Shown here piece by piece: positions 9,348 through 20,633 of a DNA stretch of 64,000 bases (the stretch's first letter is position 1; each line of letters starts with the position of its first letter). The notes under the pieces are model-generated. The model had not been told where the DNA came from, ran no database searches, and saw only the letters and a program-made list of their open reading frames with translations. Position numbers and translations under genes: made by a program. This DNA is from Agrocybe praecox. Taxonomy: Eukaryota > Basidiomycota > Agaricomycetes > Agaricales > Agrocybaceae. The DNA is taken from positions 570,501 to 634,500 of the forward strand of contig OZ024848.1 of NCBI GenBank assembly GCA_964017145.1, in the 5' to 3' direction.

Positions 9348-9654
9348 TACTATATTTTAATAGATTAAACCTACTATGCTTACTATATAAGGTACCCATA
9401 GTGTCTTGTAGTAGTCTACATATTTCAAAAGGGACTTATAATGTATAAAAGTATAGAAAAAGTTCGCTTTTTGGATGAATTTATAAATAGATCAGATTAT
9501 TTTGAACATTATCCAAGTACAGATTCTTGCATCCATCCCATACCTTATACTTTTGGGCCTTTTTTGTATCTTATAAATCATGATAAATCTATTAAAATCT
9601 ATTATGAGTCTTTTACTTGTAAAAGTGAGTTCTTTTAATTCTTCAAGACAACCC
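9348..9654. other. Intergenic, no gene supported
   Basis: This is AT-rich DNA. A 65-codon frame at 9441-9638 has no family resemblance and no intron structure, and is treated as chance. Confidence 0.5.
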
Positions 9655-9862
9655 ACACAAAAAAGTGTACATGCTGTTGGCCCCCATCAAAACACGTGAC
9701 ATAATTCCCACACTATTTCCAGCCTACACCTCTGCACCAAAAAGTGTACGCACTGTTGGCCCCCATCAATTATTACATAACCTTTGTCCCACACCATTTC
9801 CAGCCTACACCTGCTGCACCAAAAAGTGTGCACACTGTTGGCCCCCATCAATCCTTATATAA
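9655..9862 (+). promoter_or_regulatory. Promoter region: three 80-bp repeats and a TATA box
   Basis: AAAAAGTGT followed by CTGTTGGCCCCCATCAA occurs near 9660, 9739 and 9820, an 80-bp period, separated by CCACACTATTTCCAGCCTACACC-type sequence. TATATAA (9856-9862) lies about 100 bases before the first ATG of the downstream gene at 9961. Position suggests repeated regulatory sites for that gene. Confidence 0.5.
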
Positions 9863-9960
9863 TCAAGCCTTCCAAAGCCTTCTATGCTCTTCTCTCTGCA
9901 TGTCACCATACATGTTACACACTGCTAACAAATTGTTCTTTGTTATACTTCACATCTTGA

Positions 9961-10620
9961 ATGATGGATATATCCAGTGAGTTACTTCTTGCTCTTTTCA
10001 TTCCTTACATCTCACAGTATCCATCTTGTTACAGCTGCATGGACCATACTGTCCCTTGTTGGAACAAATCCACACCTGCTTGCATTGCAGAGCATTGCTA
10101 GGCAGATTCTTCAGGCGCATGTCTCTGCTTATACCAATGAGCTTGCTACTTGTTACCATCTTGTATTAGGAGCAGTCTTGAGGGACACCTTTCAAGCAAC
10201 AGATGCTATCCTTTCTGGCTCTGCTGCATTGGGTGCAGTGTTTAACAACTTTTTGGCAGGCGACTTGGATTTTTATGTTCCAGATGGAGAGAAGGGAGAA
10301 GCTTTTGTGGCATTTGTGAAACAGTGTGGTTATACTGTGGTGTGGGCTTACAAGAAGTTGCAGAAGCATGACAATGAACCTCCAGTGCCATATGCAGGAA
10401 ACTCTGTTTCAAAGGTTATCGAGTTGCTCTATCCCCATGGCTTTCATCCTTCCTCTCCTCTTTGCCCTTGCATCAACATTATATTTGTGAGGGATCCTAA
10501 TCCTTTAAGGGCTGTGGTGGAATTTCATTCGACTCTGGTTATGAACACCATCTCTCACCAAGGCTTTCTTTGCCTCTATCCATCCCTCACCTTACGTTGT
10601 ATTGGATTGAAGACCACTCG
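9961..10620 (+). pseudogene. Nucleotidyltransferase-fold-like gene, 5' part (split by element 2)
   Basis: Exon 1 is 9961-9976 (MMDIS). A 58-base intron with GT-AG ends (9977-10034) leads to exon 2, which is open to the insertion point at 10620. The protein contains GSAALGAVF...GDLDFYV, resembling the Gly-Ser ... Asp-x-Asp signature of nucleotidyltransferase-fold proteins that are numerous in Agaricomycetes. Catalytic activity is not established. Gypsy element 2 interrupts the frame after a Thr-Thr-Arg. The coding sequence resumes in the same frame at 18865 when the element and one ACTCG copy are removed. A related gene lies directly downstream at 19358. Confidence 0.65.
10616..10620. repeat. 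Target site duplication ACTCG (left)
   Basis: ACTCG precedes the left LTR of element 2 and is repeated exactly at 18860-18864 after the right LTR. This shows that 10621-18859 is one insertion. Confidence 0.95.
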
Positions 10621-10958
10621 TGTTACGACTAAGAACGTTTCGTATGCGTATTACTGTCAAAGTAGTACGCCAAAGAAGTTCTAAGGTCGTAGGTTTGAGG
10701 CGTTCAATGTTTATAGGTATAAACAAACTGTATTCTCAAGAACTAGATGCAGAACAATAGAGTATTTGACGTAGTATTTATAGTGAAGTTCATATGAATG
10801 CAGCACCTTCCAGGTGCGGTCGACGAATGGTAACAATGAGGCGATGAAACTATATACAAGGACTGTGCACTGTGCAGCAGTCTGCAGTAGTCCGCAGTAA
10901 GGGTGAAACATGTATCGAAAGTAAATGAAAAAAGAGCTGGATGTGCATGTTCGTAACA
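10621..10958 (-). repeat. 3' LTR of element 2
   Basis: 338 bp, TGTTACG ... CGTAACA. Its sequence matches 18522-18859 almost throughout. On the minus strand it follows a GAACGAGGGTAA segment that may serve as the polypurine tract. Confidence 0.93.
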
Positions 10959-10993
10959 TTACCCTCGTTCTAGACCAAATATTCCAGATTTGA

Positions 10994-12154
10994 TCAGAAA
11001 CGATCAGGGCAATTCCTGGCGAGATGTCTTACTCGACCGCATTGGTAACAGGATGGGTTGCCGTGTTGATTTTCCGGTCGGTGTGGTCAGTTCGTTTCGT
11101 AAGATCGTCTTCTGGGAACGGTAGAGGTAGATTGTCGGGGTTGTGGTGGAATAGGAAGTCGTTGAGCAATTCTCGGGCTTCGACGAGGGGGAGTTGGTCG
11201 TTTGAGAGGGTGTAGGTTCTGTTCGGGTTCGATGTGGACTTCCATTGGTTCGATGGAAAGTTGAATGTTTCCCAAGTCGCCAAACATGTCTTGGAGGAAT
11301 TGTCGGGGTGAGATTTGTTCTGTGACAGGGGTTCGTCGGTTGAAGAAGTCGAGTTGTCGGCGAGCTAGCCGTCCAAGAGCTGCAGTGTCTCTTTCTGCTT
11401 TGGTGGGAGGTTCGAGAGTCTGTGTTTGTCGTCTGAGGAGTGCGTCAACAAGCTGTTCGTTGTCGGGGAAGGTACTTCATAGTATTCCTTCGGTAATGAC
11501 AGGTTCCCGTAGTTCGTTGGTGAGAGCGGGAGGAGAGTCGGTGCGGTTGTCTTGTGCAAGTTCGATCAGAACGTCTTGAGCGGTAAACGGACGGGAGTTT
11601 CGACCAGGTTGGATGGGTCCTGTGGATTCAGGAGAGGGAGAGGGTTGCTGAGGGTAAGGGGTGTCGATGTGATGGTTCGTCTGGGATCCTTTGCCTAGCT
11701 CTTCCCCTTGTTCGTTGATGGTGATGAAGGGTTGTTCTTGCGGAGTAGCAGGATTCGGATCAGGAGTAGGGGACAATGCTCTAGTTGTGGGTAAGGTGAT
11801 GGGATTTGTTTCGTCACCAAGTGGATAAGGGGAAGGAATGGTTGCTGGGAAGGGACAGTTTTGATCCATGAAGAAGGTTCATCGTTCTTCTCAGAAGTTC
11901 TGGGTAAGAGTTCCGAGGCCTTCCCAACAGAGGGCGTCGAGTCGGGTAGCGGCAAGTCGTCGAAGGTCCTGAAGGTTTCTTGCTTGTTGATGAATTTCGT
12001 TTTTGATGTCTAGGAGGGTAGAGAGAGAGTCACGGTACTGGTCGTGAGGAGCGACGATATCGAATAGGGCTTGCCTGTTGACAAAGCTCTGGGAGGAGTG
12101 ATGAAATTCGGTGTAGTTAACGCAGATGGGGTAGTTTGTTCAGTATTGAGCCAT
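10994..12154 (-). pseudogene. Gypsy ORF4 with C-terminal CCHC zinc knuckle
   Basis: It begins MAQY at 12154 and ends ...CPDRF then TGA at 10994-10996. In-frame breaks include codon 5 (TGA), a stop before the EER segment, and a TGA (ETN*PH) where element 3 keeps CGA. The first third matches ORF4 of elements 1 and 3 (EFHHSSQSF, LDALCWEGLGTLTQNF). The middle is Pro-rich and low complexity, followed by a conserved PRQFLQDMFGDLGNI segment. The last 20 residues contain CYQCGRVRHLARNC, a complete CX2CX4HX4C knuckle. A Gag-type RNA-binding motif at the end of an ORF downstream of pol is unusual for fungal gypsy elements. Confidence 0.7.
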
Positions 12155-12301
12155 TTCGTTAAAGTCGAGTTTTCGTTTTCGAGTTGAGTGGGGATTCTGG
12201 TTCTGGATTCTGCAGTCGTTGTCGTTCTTCTTTAAATAGTAGGTGGTAATCGTCTAGAAATAGCTGGAGATCTTCTTGATGAGTCATCTGGCCAAGGTGT
12301 T

Positions 12302-12643
12302 TCAGCGAGGTGAGGGGTATAGTTTCCTGATGGTCTCTGGTTGGCGTGTGTTCTCTTCTTCGTTAGGGGCGAAGGTGATGTTTTCGAGGGAAGACGGGGT
12401 CGTGTCGTCTTCGTGTTGCCAATCAATGAGAGGCCTCATGTTTTCTTGCTGCGGTTTTCGATAGAAGAGCATGTCTTCCAGGTGTTCTTCTGACGGAGTG
12501 ATGTGAAACAGTTGTCTTTGGACGGCGATGATTTTGGGGGTTCGTTTTCCGGAGGCCATTGGCATGACTTGTCCTTTGTAGAGGAAGAAGATCTTCCCTT
12601 CAGCGTTGGTGAGGACGATGCTTGGAACGGTGAGGAAGTGCAT
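12302..12643 (-). pseudogene. Gypsy ORF3
   Basis: This 113-codon frame starts MHFLTVPSIVLTN directly after the pol stop and closely matches element 3 ORF3 (MHFFTVPCIVLTT, MPMASGKRTP, HLEDMLFY/HLENMLFY, RPLIDWQ/RPLLDWQ). The rest of the frame is lost past 12302 by frameshift or deletion; the element 3 version is 182 residues. No known domain is recognised. The ATG lies 8 bases beyond the pol stop, which suggests translation from a polycistronic RNA by reinitiation or a subgenomic message (inference). Confidence 0.55.
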
Positions 12644-12650
12644 CGTGGTT

Positions 12651-15600
12651 TCAAGGAGTGATAGGGAGTTGGTGTCGTCGTTGATAGTTGTTTAAGATTT
12701 TCTTCCCGGTTGCTCCGAACATTTCCGTGGGTTCCCACAAATTGCTACTGACGGAGTATCCGGCCCATTTGATGAGGTATTTATATTTTTGGGGTTGTCC
12801 CTTCTTCGGTTTGCCTTGCTTCCGATGTGATCGGATGGCTTCGACTTCGTAGTGTTCTTCTTCGTTAATCAATTCTGGGGGTGGTTCAGGGAAGTTCGGT
12901 CCGTAAGTGTCGTTTTCTGTATAAGGCATAAGGAGAGATGCGTGGAATACGTCGTGTATTCTCCACGTTTTGGGGAGTTCCAGTTTGAATGATAGGGGTC
13001 CTTTGGCTTCGATGATTTTGAACGGCCCTTCTCTTCGTGGTGATAGCTTTTTGTTGTTGTAGGTTTTCAGGTTTCTGGAATCGAGCCAGACTTTCTGTCC
13101 ACTAACTACTGACAGAATCATGCATGAGTTCCTGGTAGTTGCCCAATTAAGGTGATGCATCCACAGCGGAAATGGCCACACGGCCCAAAGTCATGTATCA
13201 GGGTGACCGACAGTGACTAGAGAGCTGTAGTCATGTGAAAGTCATGTGATTTGGTGCACAGCCACCAAAAATCAAAGTTGTAGAGAAAAATTCAAAAGTT
13301 ATGCTAAATATTTTTTATTACATAATCATCAACGGTTCAGCCACAAAACGCAAAATATCCGCAGAAAGCCGGATACAAATCAAAATAAAAGATTGAAATA
13401 TTTATAGCAAGCCAAAAATAAATTCTAAAATCATCAAAAAATGTGTTCTATACCATTTTAGGCTTGAACTAACCAAATATGTAAAGTGTTCTAAAAATAG
13501 ATCGCGCTAAAAATAGACTTATCTTTTATCTAGTCTTATCTCAGTCCCATCTATTATGCATGAAAGGCCTTTATCTCAAAATCTCAAAGTCCAAAGTCCT
13601 CTTGCCTTATTGGGTTGTTTAGATGTGACATCACTCAATGGCCTTGTGTGTTTTGTATCCTGCATGCCCCTGCCTGCTGACATCATTATTTATTATTTGT
13701 TTGTATTTGAGGCCATATAAACATATCAGTGGAGCCCAAACATGTAAATAGAGGTAAGCAAAAAGTCATGTGCATGGATTTTGATCCCATCAAATATAAA
13801 CACATGGCTATCAGGTGATAAGTCACAAACAGTCACAATAAGCCAGCCAGAGGGCTTGATACATAAATTTGGGCCACTAGGCCACGGCCACTGTGGATGC
13901 ATCACCTTAATTGGGCAATTACCAGAACTTGATGCATAAATCTGTCCGCACTGGCTGTTCTGTCCGATTTTGAGTGTGATCGGCTTTCCTTTTCTTCTGG
14001 AGAGCATTCGGGCTTGGGCTAGTTCATGGGCGGCGTTGGCTTCCTCTCGGTCTTTGATGAGGTTTTGGAGTCTTTCTTCCACAGATGGGAATTTGGTGTT
14101 TTCGAACGTAGTGGGGATTGCTAGGGGTTCGGTTCCTAGCATAAGGGCGAAGGGCAATTTCTGTCTGTCAGAATGCCTTCTGTCGTTATGCGTGAATTCC
14201 AGAGTTGGAATGGCGTCTTTCCAGGTTTCTGGGTTTGCTGAGCAGAATATGGCGATGTAAGCTTCGATTTCTTGACTGAATCTTTCAGTGGTTCTGTCTG
14301 CCTGAGGGTGATAGGCGGTGGTTAATTTGGATTCGACTCCTAGTTGTTTCAGGAGTTCTCGAAATGCTTTGGCGGCAAATTGTGGTCCTCTGTCGGAGAT
14401 GATACTATCGGGAAGTCCGAATCATTTGTAAAGGTTTTCTAGCAGAAGCTTTCCGGCTTGTTCTTCGGTAAGGGTTTTCGAGCAAGGGATGAAAATTGCC
14501 CCCTTAGTAAGTCTGTGGTCCACAATGGATAGAATGGAGTCGTATCCATCGATTTCCGGTAGGTCGGTTATCATGTCCATGGAGCAGTTCACGAAAGGTC
14601 TGTTCAATTTTGCTCCTTCAATGGGTTGAAAAGCTGGTTTGGCGGGGTTTCTGTTGATCTTGAATTGTTGACAGAGTCCGCATCCTTTTACGTAGTTTTT
14701 CACAAACATTCGTAGTCCTGGCCACCAGTAGTATTTTCGGATGGCGTTGAAGGTTTTCAATTCTCCTGGATGTCCAGCGGTGAGAGTGTCGTGATATTTT
14801 TTGACGATCGTTCTTCTAAGAGCTTGGTCGTTCGGGACATAGTTCTTTCCTTGGTAAAATAGGATATTCTTTCCTTTAAACTCTTCGATAGTCCAATCTT
14901 TGAGTTTGTTGTGTAGTTCTGTTGGTCCTTTTTCTAGTAGGAATTTGATCACATTGGCTGCGTCAATGTCAAGTTTATCGGAGTTCGCAATTCTGTTCTG
15001 TAGTTCAGTGTCGATCAAATTGACAAATAAATTGTCTGGTAACAAGGTTTTGTTTTTGTTGTCGTGGTCTTCTTCTGGACATAGGTCCGGTCTTCTGGAT
15101 AAGGCGTCGGATTGAACCATTTTGGTTCCAGGGGTGTGTATCAATTTGATGTTGAATTCGGAGACGTATAGCGACCATCTGGCTTGTCTTCTGTTCAGTT
15201 TCTGGGCGTTTCTGAAGTAGGTCAGGTACTTGTGGTCCAAGAGAACAGTGGTTTCAAAGGCGGAGCCTTGGATGTAGTGTCTCCATTCTTGTAGTGCTCG
15301 AATGATAGCGAGCAGTTCCTTGTCATAAATTTCGTAGTTTCATTCGGCTTCATTGAAGGTTTTCGAAATGAATGCGCAGGGATGTCTGCTTCCGTTGTTA
15401 TCGAGTTGGGTGAGGACGGCTCCTGATGCGTACTTTGATGTGTCTGATTCGATTTGGAATGATTTGGAGGTGTTGGGCATCATTAGTACGGGTTCTTCAG
15501 TAAACTTCTGTTTCAGGGTTTCGAAGGCTTTTTGGGCTTTGTCATTCCAGAGGAATCCTTTGTTCTTCTGCAGGAGGTTGTTCAAGGGTTTGGTGATATC

Positions 15601-17070
15601 CGAGTATTTCCGGGTGAATCTTCGGTAGAAGTTCCCGAATCCTAGGAACGATCTGACTTGTTTTACAGTCTTTGGGACTGGCCAGTCTCTAATTCCTTTT
15701 AGTTTGGTCGGGTCCATGGATATTCTTCCTTCTTGGATGATCATTCCAAGGTAATCGATCTTCGTTTTTTCAAACAAGCATTTTTCGGGTTTTAAGTAGA
15801 GGTTGTTTTCTTGGAGTTTTTGAAGGACCCTTCGTGTGGTTTCATCTAATTGTTTTTTATCTTTGGCAAAGATAAGGATGTCGTCCATGTAGACGATAAT
15901 TAGTCCTTCGGAGATCATGTCTTTGAAGACGTGATCCATCATAGCTTGGAATGTGGCTGGCGAGTTGCACATCCCAAAGAACATTACGGTTGGTTCGAAT
16001 AGTCCTCGATTGGTTTTAAACGCAGCTTTCCATTCATCTCCCTTTTTGATTCTGATGTTGTTGTAACCCCATCGGACATCGAACTTGGTGAATAGTTTGG
16101 CTCCTTTGAGTTTGTCTAATAGTTCAGAGATTAAAGGAAGGGGATAGGTGTTTTTGATGGTCCATTCGTTCAGGTATCTATAATCCTGGCACGGCCTGAG
16201 TTTTCCGTCCTTTTTTGATACAAAAAAGAACGGGGATGCCATTGGGGATTTCGATGGACGGATGTATCCTTTAGAGAGTTTTCCTTGTAAGAAGGCGTCC
16301 AGTTCTTCGGTTTCCCCTGGGGTGAGATTGTAAGTTTTGAAGGATTTGGGTTCGAACCCTTCTTTTATTTCGATTCTGTGGTCCCAAGGTTTAGAAGTCG
16401 GGAAGCGATTGGATGCTTCTTTGTCGAAGACTTTGAGGAATTTGTGGAATTGTTCCAGAACGATTTCCTTTGCTGGTTTTTCTTTCTTGACTTCTTCGTG
16501 TTTCTGGGCGAGAGTTTGTGAAGCGGTGATTTTGACTCTGATCCATTCGGGTTTGGTTTCGTCTTCGTGTAGTTCTCCGTTGACATATCGGAGCAAAAGA
16601 TCGAGGTCGTTTGTATCTTTTTCTTTGGTTTTGACCGTTCTGGGTTTCTTGGTCCTGGCAGTTTGGATTTCTTTTGGTTTGATTTTCCAGGAAATGTGTC
16701 CTGTTTGCCAGTCGATGTTTGGGTTGTTTTCTCGGAACCATGGTAGTCCCAAGATGATCTTCTGTCTTCCTAATCCGGTGCAATAGAAGGATTCCCATTT
16801 GGTCCTTTTGCCGATAGTTAATAGGATTTTGACGTAATGGGTGATGGTTCCTTTTTTGTTCAAGGTTCCATCCACATTGTAAATGTCAAGTGCTTCTTTC
16901 AATGGTATTTTCGGAATTTTTAATTTCCGTCAGTATTCTTCGTCAATGAATTTGCCGGATGCTCCGGTATCTGCGAGTGCTTCTTCTTTGACGTTTTCTG
17001 ATGTACTGGTTTTCTTAAAAGAGACAGGAATATAAATAGATTTTTTGTCTATTCACACAACCAATACATG
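12651..17070 (-). pseudogene. pol: Pol of element 2, broken
   Basis: Pieces in order: protease tail and RT with YMDD (15340-16902), RNase H and integrase HHCC plus first Asp (14422-15240), later integrase with HPQAD and the GPQFAAKAF segment (to 13966), then the integrase end and chromodomain (12651-13099). Breaks are TGA codons replacing arginines: EEY*RKL near 16933, EAE*NYE near 15340, LYK*FGLP near 14424. The frame is further split by the TIR element at 13100-13957, whose 7-bp duplication is GACAGAA. The equivalent arginines are intact in element 1. Confidence 0.85.
13100..13957 (-). mobile_element. Non-autonomous TIR element, copy A (858 bp)
   Basis: Flanked by TTCTGTC on both sides (13093-13099 and 13958-13964), a 7-bp target duplication. 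Its ends are imperfect inverted repeats of about 65 bases; the best part is TTGCCCAATTAAGGTGATGC, present at both ends. It is nearly identical to copy C (49288-50145) and copy B (39655-40495), and related to copy D (29799-30707). It has no transposase. It inserted into the integrase/chromodomain part of element 2. Confidence 0.9.
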
Positions 17071-17117
17071 TGATATGAAAAATGAAGGGGTCACTGACGT
17101 CGAGGCAGCTTCCCTAC

Positions 17118-18280
17118 TCAAAAACTCGGTTCCTCGTAAGTTGGTCCTTCCTCGTAGATTGGTCCTTTGGTGGTTTGTTCTTCTTCTGGTCCTCCGAAAG
17201 AGGTGCAGAAGACCTGTGCTCGTTCTTTGTGCGACATGTTTCTGATGAAGGAGTTTACTTCTTTGACAGAAGGTTTATTGTTGGCGGGGTTACTGCCACG
17301 ATAGTTGGAGTTGGAGGCGCCTTGTCGATAATTCGTGTTGTTGTTAGAGGTGCCTTGTCGATAGTTTGTGTTGTAAGAAGGACGGGAGCCTCGTGGTTTG
17401 GGGCAGTCTTGTGTGAGGTGTCCGATCCCCTTGCAGTTGAAGCATGCGCCCTTCTTCATGAGGGCGGTGCATTTGTTTGTGGAGAGGATATCCACGTCCA
17501 TGGCATTTGGGTCCCTTTCAGGTTGTCGGCGAGTCTGGGTTTGGGAGAAGTAGTATGTTTTGCTTCTCAGGAGATAGTTGTTGTAGTTGTTGTTGTTGTT
17601 AGATCCCTTTCGTAGATTTTCGTTGATCTCTCCTTTGTTTCGATGGGAGAGCAGTTGAGGGAAGCCTTGAGTCGACGAAATTTGTTGTCGGCCTCTATGG
17701 CGGCGTCGTACCATTCATTGATTCCATTGGGGGTTTTTTGGAAGTCGATCCTTTCTCGGAGATGTTCTGGGAGGGTTTCTTCGAACTTTAGGTGAAGGTC
17801 GTCGAAGATGGTGACTTCAGCATTGACGACAAGGTTTTTGAACGTGGCTACGTGCTCTTCGGTGGTGTTGTTCCCTTTCATCTTTAGGTGATTGAGTTGA
17901 TACATGGCGTCGTTCTTTGTATTGATGGATTAGAAGGCTTTCTTCAAGGCGATGTTGAAGTCCTTCCATGTTCCTAGATCAACGTCGGTCCTTCCAACTT
18001 TCTGTGCGGCATTTTGTTTGGCCACCATGAAGCTTCTTCTCTAGGCGTTGGTGTCTCCTTTCATGAGGTAGGAAATGACGAAGAGAATTTTCGAGCTGTC
18101 GGTTTTGAAGGATTCTGGGTTTCCTGCTATGTAGATTTGGACGAGCTGCATGAAGTCGACGAAGGTTCTTTTGTCTCCGTCATAGTCGAATGGCACCCTG
18201 AGTCGATAATTTTTGTCGACGCTTGGTGCGGCGGGGTTGCTTCTGGAGTCGGGCATGATAGGGATAATAGTGGTAGTCAC
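17118..18280 (-). pseudogene. gag: Gag of element 2, fragmented
   Basis: Three frame pieces (18041-18280, 17567-17905, 17118-17714) together match element 1 gag: the RVPFDYDGD start, LPEHLRERIDF, and the knuckle CFNCKGIGHLTQDC (CX2CX4HX4C). Stop codons interrupt near 18041 and 17935 and a frameshift occurs near 17600. The 3' end reads CCG AGT TTT TGA, so the slippery heptamer of element 1 is altered from GGGTTTT to GAGTTTT. Loss of Gag makes this copy non-autonomous. Confidence 0.8.
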
Positions 18281-18521
18281 TTCGATACTGGAGGGTAGAC
18301 CTGTGAGGGGGTCTATGTTGTATAGTGGTGGGACGGGTGTGTAACTATAGTCGTTGTCGTCGGATAGGGTTCCGAAGTTTCCTTTGGGGGTTTCAGTACT
18401 TTCCGAAGAGAAGTCTTCGGAGTTTTCACGCCAGAGGCGTTCTTCGTTGTTCGTGGAGGAAGTAATAGTGAGGGGTCTCTACGGTCAGGTCTGGTAGAGG
18501 GATAGGGGAATCTAGTTCTTT

Positions 18522-18859
18522 TGTTACGACTAAGAACGTTTTGTATGCATCTTACTATCGAAGTAATATGCCGAAGAAGTTCCGAAGTCGTAGGTTTGAG
18601 GCGTTCAATGTTTATAGGTATAAACAAACTGTATTCTCAAGACCTAGATACAGAACAATAGAGTATTCGACATAGTATTTATAGTAAAGTTCATATGATA
18701 GCAGCACCTTCTAGGTGCGGTCGACGAATGGTAACAATGAGGCGATGAAACTATATACAAGGACTGTGCACCGTGCAGCAGTCTGCAGTAGTCCGCAGTA
18801 AAGGTGAAACACGTATCAAAAGTAAATGAAAAAAGAGCTGGACGTGCATGTTCGTAACA
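18522..18859 (-). repeat. 5' LTR of element 2
   Basis: 338 bp with TGTTACG ... CGTAACA ends, followed by the target duplication ACTCG at 18860-18864. On the minus strand the leader after the LTR begins AAAGAACTAG, the same as in element 1 (AAAGAACTAGTTC), so that sequence probably overlaps the minus-strand priming site. Confidence 0.93.
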
Positions 18860-18864
18860 ACTCG

Positions 18865-19157
18865 TACCAAAAAGACTGCTTCATGCTTTTTGAAGTATGA
18901 AGCCCAAGGATTTTGTTTTTTCAACTCAACTCCCAGCGCGTATCTTGGAGAGGAAAAACAAGGAGATGATGAGGATATTTTGTTCCTGCCTTTTAATGGA
19001 GAAGACTCTGGCTTCTTTTCAAGGGAATTTGGAGATTCCTCCTGGCGTCTTTTGATAGTGCCTGACAATATCCGAGGTGTAAGTCATTCTATTTATTTTT
19101 TTGCTTAATTTTTTTTTGAACTGACCAATGTCGTATCAGAACTCTTTTTTACAATAG
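18865..19157 (+). pseudogene. Nucleotidyltransferase-fold-like gene, 3' part
   Basis: This is the continuation of the gene begun at 9961. After the ACTCG duplication the frame reads TKKTASCFLKYEAQGF..., in phase with the upstream exon. A probable intron with GTAAGT...CAG ends (19079-19139) leads to a short last exon ending TAG at 19155-19157. The related gene at 19358-20312 has a longer C-terminal exon, so this C-terminus may be incomplete. Without the retrotransposon the two halves would make one uninterrupted coding sequence. Confidence 0.6.
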
Positions 19158-19357
19158 ATGTTTCTATAGTGTTTAGCTTACTTTGAATTTAAATGTCACA
19201 TGATGTTATTTACTAAGCTTGTTGCCAAACTCTGAGTGCATTTTGTTGACGTCCAAGTCTGTATTTCTTCTTGTCATCTACTATGGATCTATTCTGTTCA
19301 TTGTTTCTTTATCTCTGTTAATGTCTCTGTTCAAATTGATTTATCTTTTTTTTTTAG

Positions 19358-20312
19358 CTGCAGAGATATTGACAGAGCCTGAACATGATTTCAGCTATTA
19401 TCTTGCTTTCCACGATGCACAAAATGCTTCTGTTGATGTCTGCACCTCTTTATGCAAAGAGTATGTCCTTGGTCCTTTGAACAGCCTGCAGTTTGTCATG
19501 GAAGAAACACGCTGCATCATTGGTGGCTCTGCTGCTTTGTCTGCCTTTGTACCTGGCATAGACATCAATGGCCTTGATTTCTTTTGTCCCTCCAACCACT
19601 CTGATGACTTGATTGTCTTTTTAAATCATTGAGGATACAAGCAATCCATACTGGCATTACCTCCAATCCCAGGATCCTTGGAAGGAAGTCCAAATTCCAG
19701 GATGTCCTTTTATCAAAAACTTTCCAACAGAAGCATCATCAATATCAATATGATCATCACCACTCCCTATATATCGCCCGTTTATGCACTCATCAACTGT
19801 GGTCACTATACCCACATGATGGATTTTATATGCTATCATGGAGTAGTGTGCCTCTATCCACAGATCGTGCTTCTCAGAAAAGGAATCATTCTCAAAGAAG
19901 TGTTTGCTCAGAGTCCCTATGTCAGCAAGTATCAAATGATAGGATTTGGAGCTTGTTATTACAACTTTCCTATTCTTCCTCCAGATCAAGTCAGACACCT
20001 TCTCGATGATGAGACCTTGTTCATTCCTTTCAGAGGCACGGCTGCACTTAGCTGTTTTGGCGATGTAGCAAATATTTTTTGGCGAATTGGTTTGCCCAAT
20101 ATCTCCAAAGAACATACTGATACCTGGTCTGGCATATCATGTGTGTATTTTTTTTCTGGTCCTTTGTATCATCAAACTTAACCCTCTCTATAGCTGGGCC
20201 TCAGGATGATATCAAGATTGAGTGTAGCTCCTCCTTTGATGCTACTATGTTTGAACGCATGTTCAAGTCTGTTGGTCCACTCAATGGACCTTTAGAATAC
20301 ACTGATAACTAA
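19358..20312 (+). pseudogene. Tandem nucleotidyltransferase-fold-like paralog with nonsense codon
   Basis: Exon 19358-20140 (after a T-rich acceptor) and exon 20194-20312 flank a 53-base GT-AG intron and end at TAA. The sequence IIGGSAALSAF...GLDFFCP parallels GSAALGAVF...GDLDFYVP of the upstream gene, and GVVCLYP parallels GFLCLYP. An in-frame TGA at 19630-19632 (NH*GY) falls where the upstream gene has Cys (KQCGY). No start exon could be fixed. It is either a recent pseudogene or a gene with one damaged codon; the rest of the frame is open. Confidence 0.6.
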
Positions 20313-20633
20313 TGTATTTTTGAATAACTGATGTTATTTACATTCCTCTGTGTTCGTCTATGCTTATTTTTTTCAATCTTCTCTCGGTCTCTGATACTGC
20401 TTCTTTGTTGCTGTAAGCTGGCTTTCTCTTGCGATGATTAGTGTGGAGAGGGATTGTGACAGTGCTGATTCTGCTCTTCATTCTCAGAATGTCTGCTTTC
20501 TATGAACGTAGTCAATATATGAGCAGTGATACTGAGTAAATCTCACCTGTCTGGTGGTCCAATCAAGAAGAAGCACAGCTTGAAGTAAAGGCGTTACTTT
20601 GAATCGATTATTTTTGATAGGAAAAACCACAAA
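20313..20633. other. Intergenic, no gene seen
   Basis: This lies between two convergent genes and probably contains both 3' untranslated regions. No repeat or RNA gene was recognised. Confidence 0.5.

Larger units (their letters stand above)
10621..18859 (-). mobile_element. Ty3/gypsy chromovirus, element 2 (complete, decayed)
   Basis: Two 338-bp LTRs (10621-10958 and 18522-18859), both TGTTACG...CGTAACA, enclose minus-strand gag, pol, ORF3 and ORF4. Identical 5-bp duplications ACTCG flank it. The reading frames carry several TGA codons where relatives have CGA arginine, and pol is also interrupted by an 858-bp TIR element (13100-13957). It lies inside a host gene. LTR to LTR differences are few, so the insertion is fairly young compared with its coding decay. 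Confidence 0.95.
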
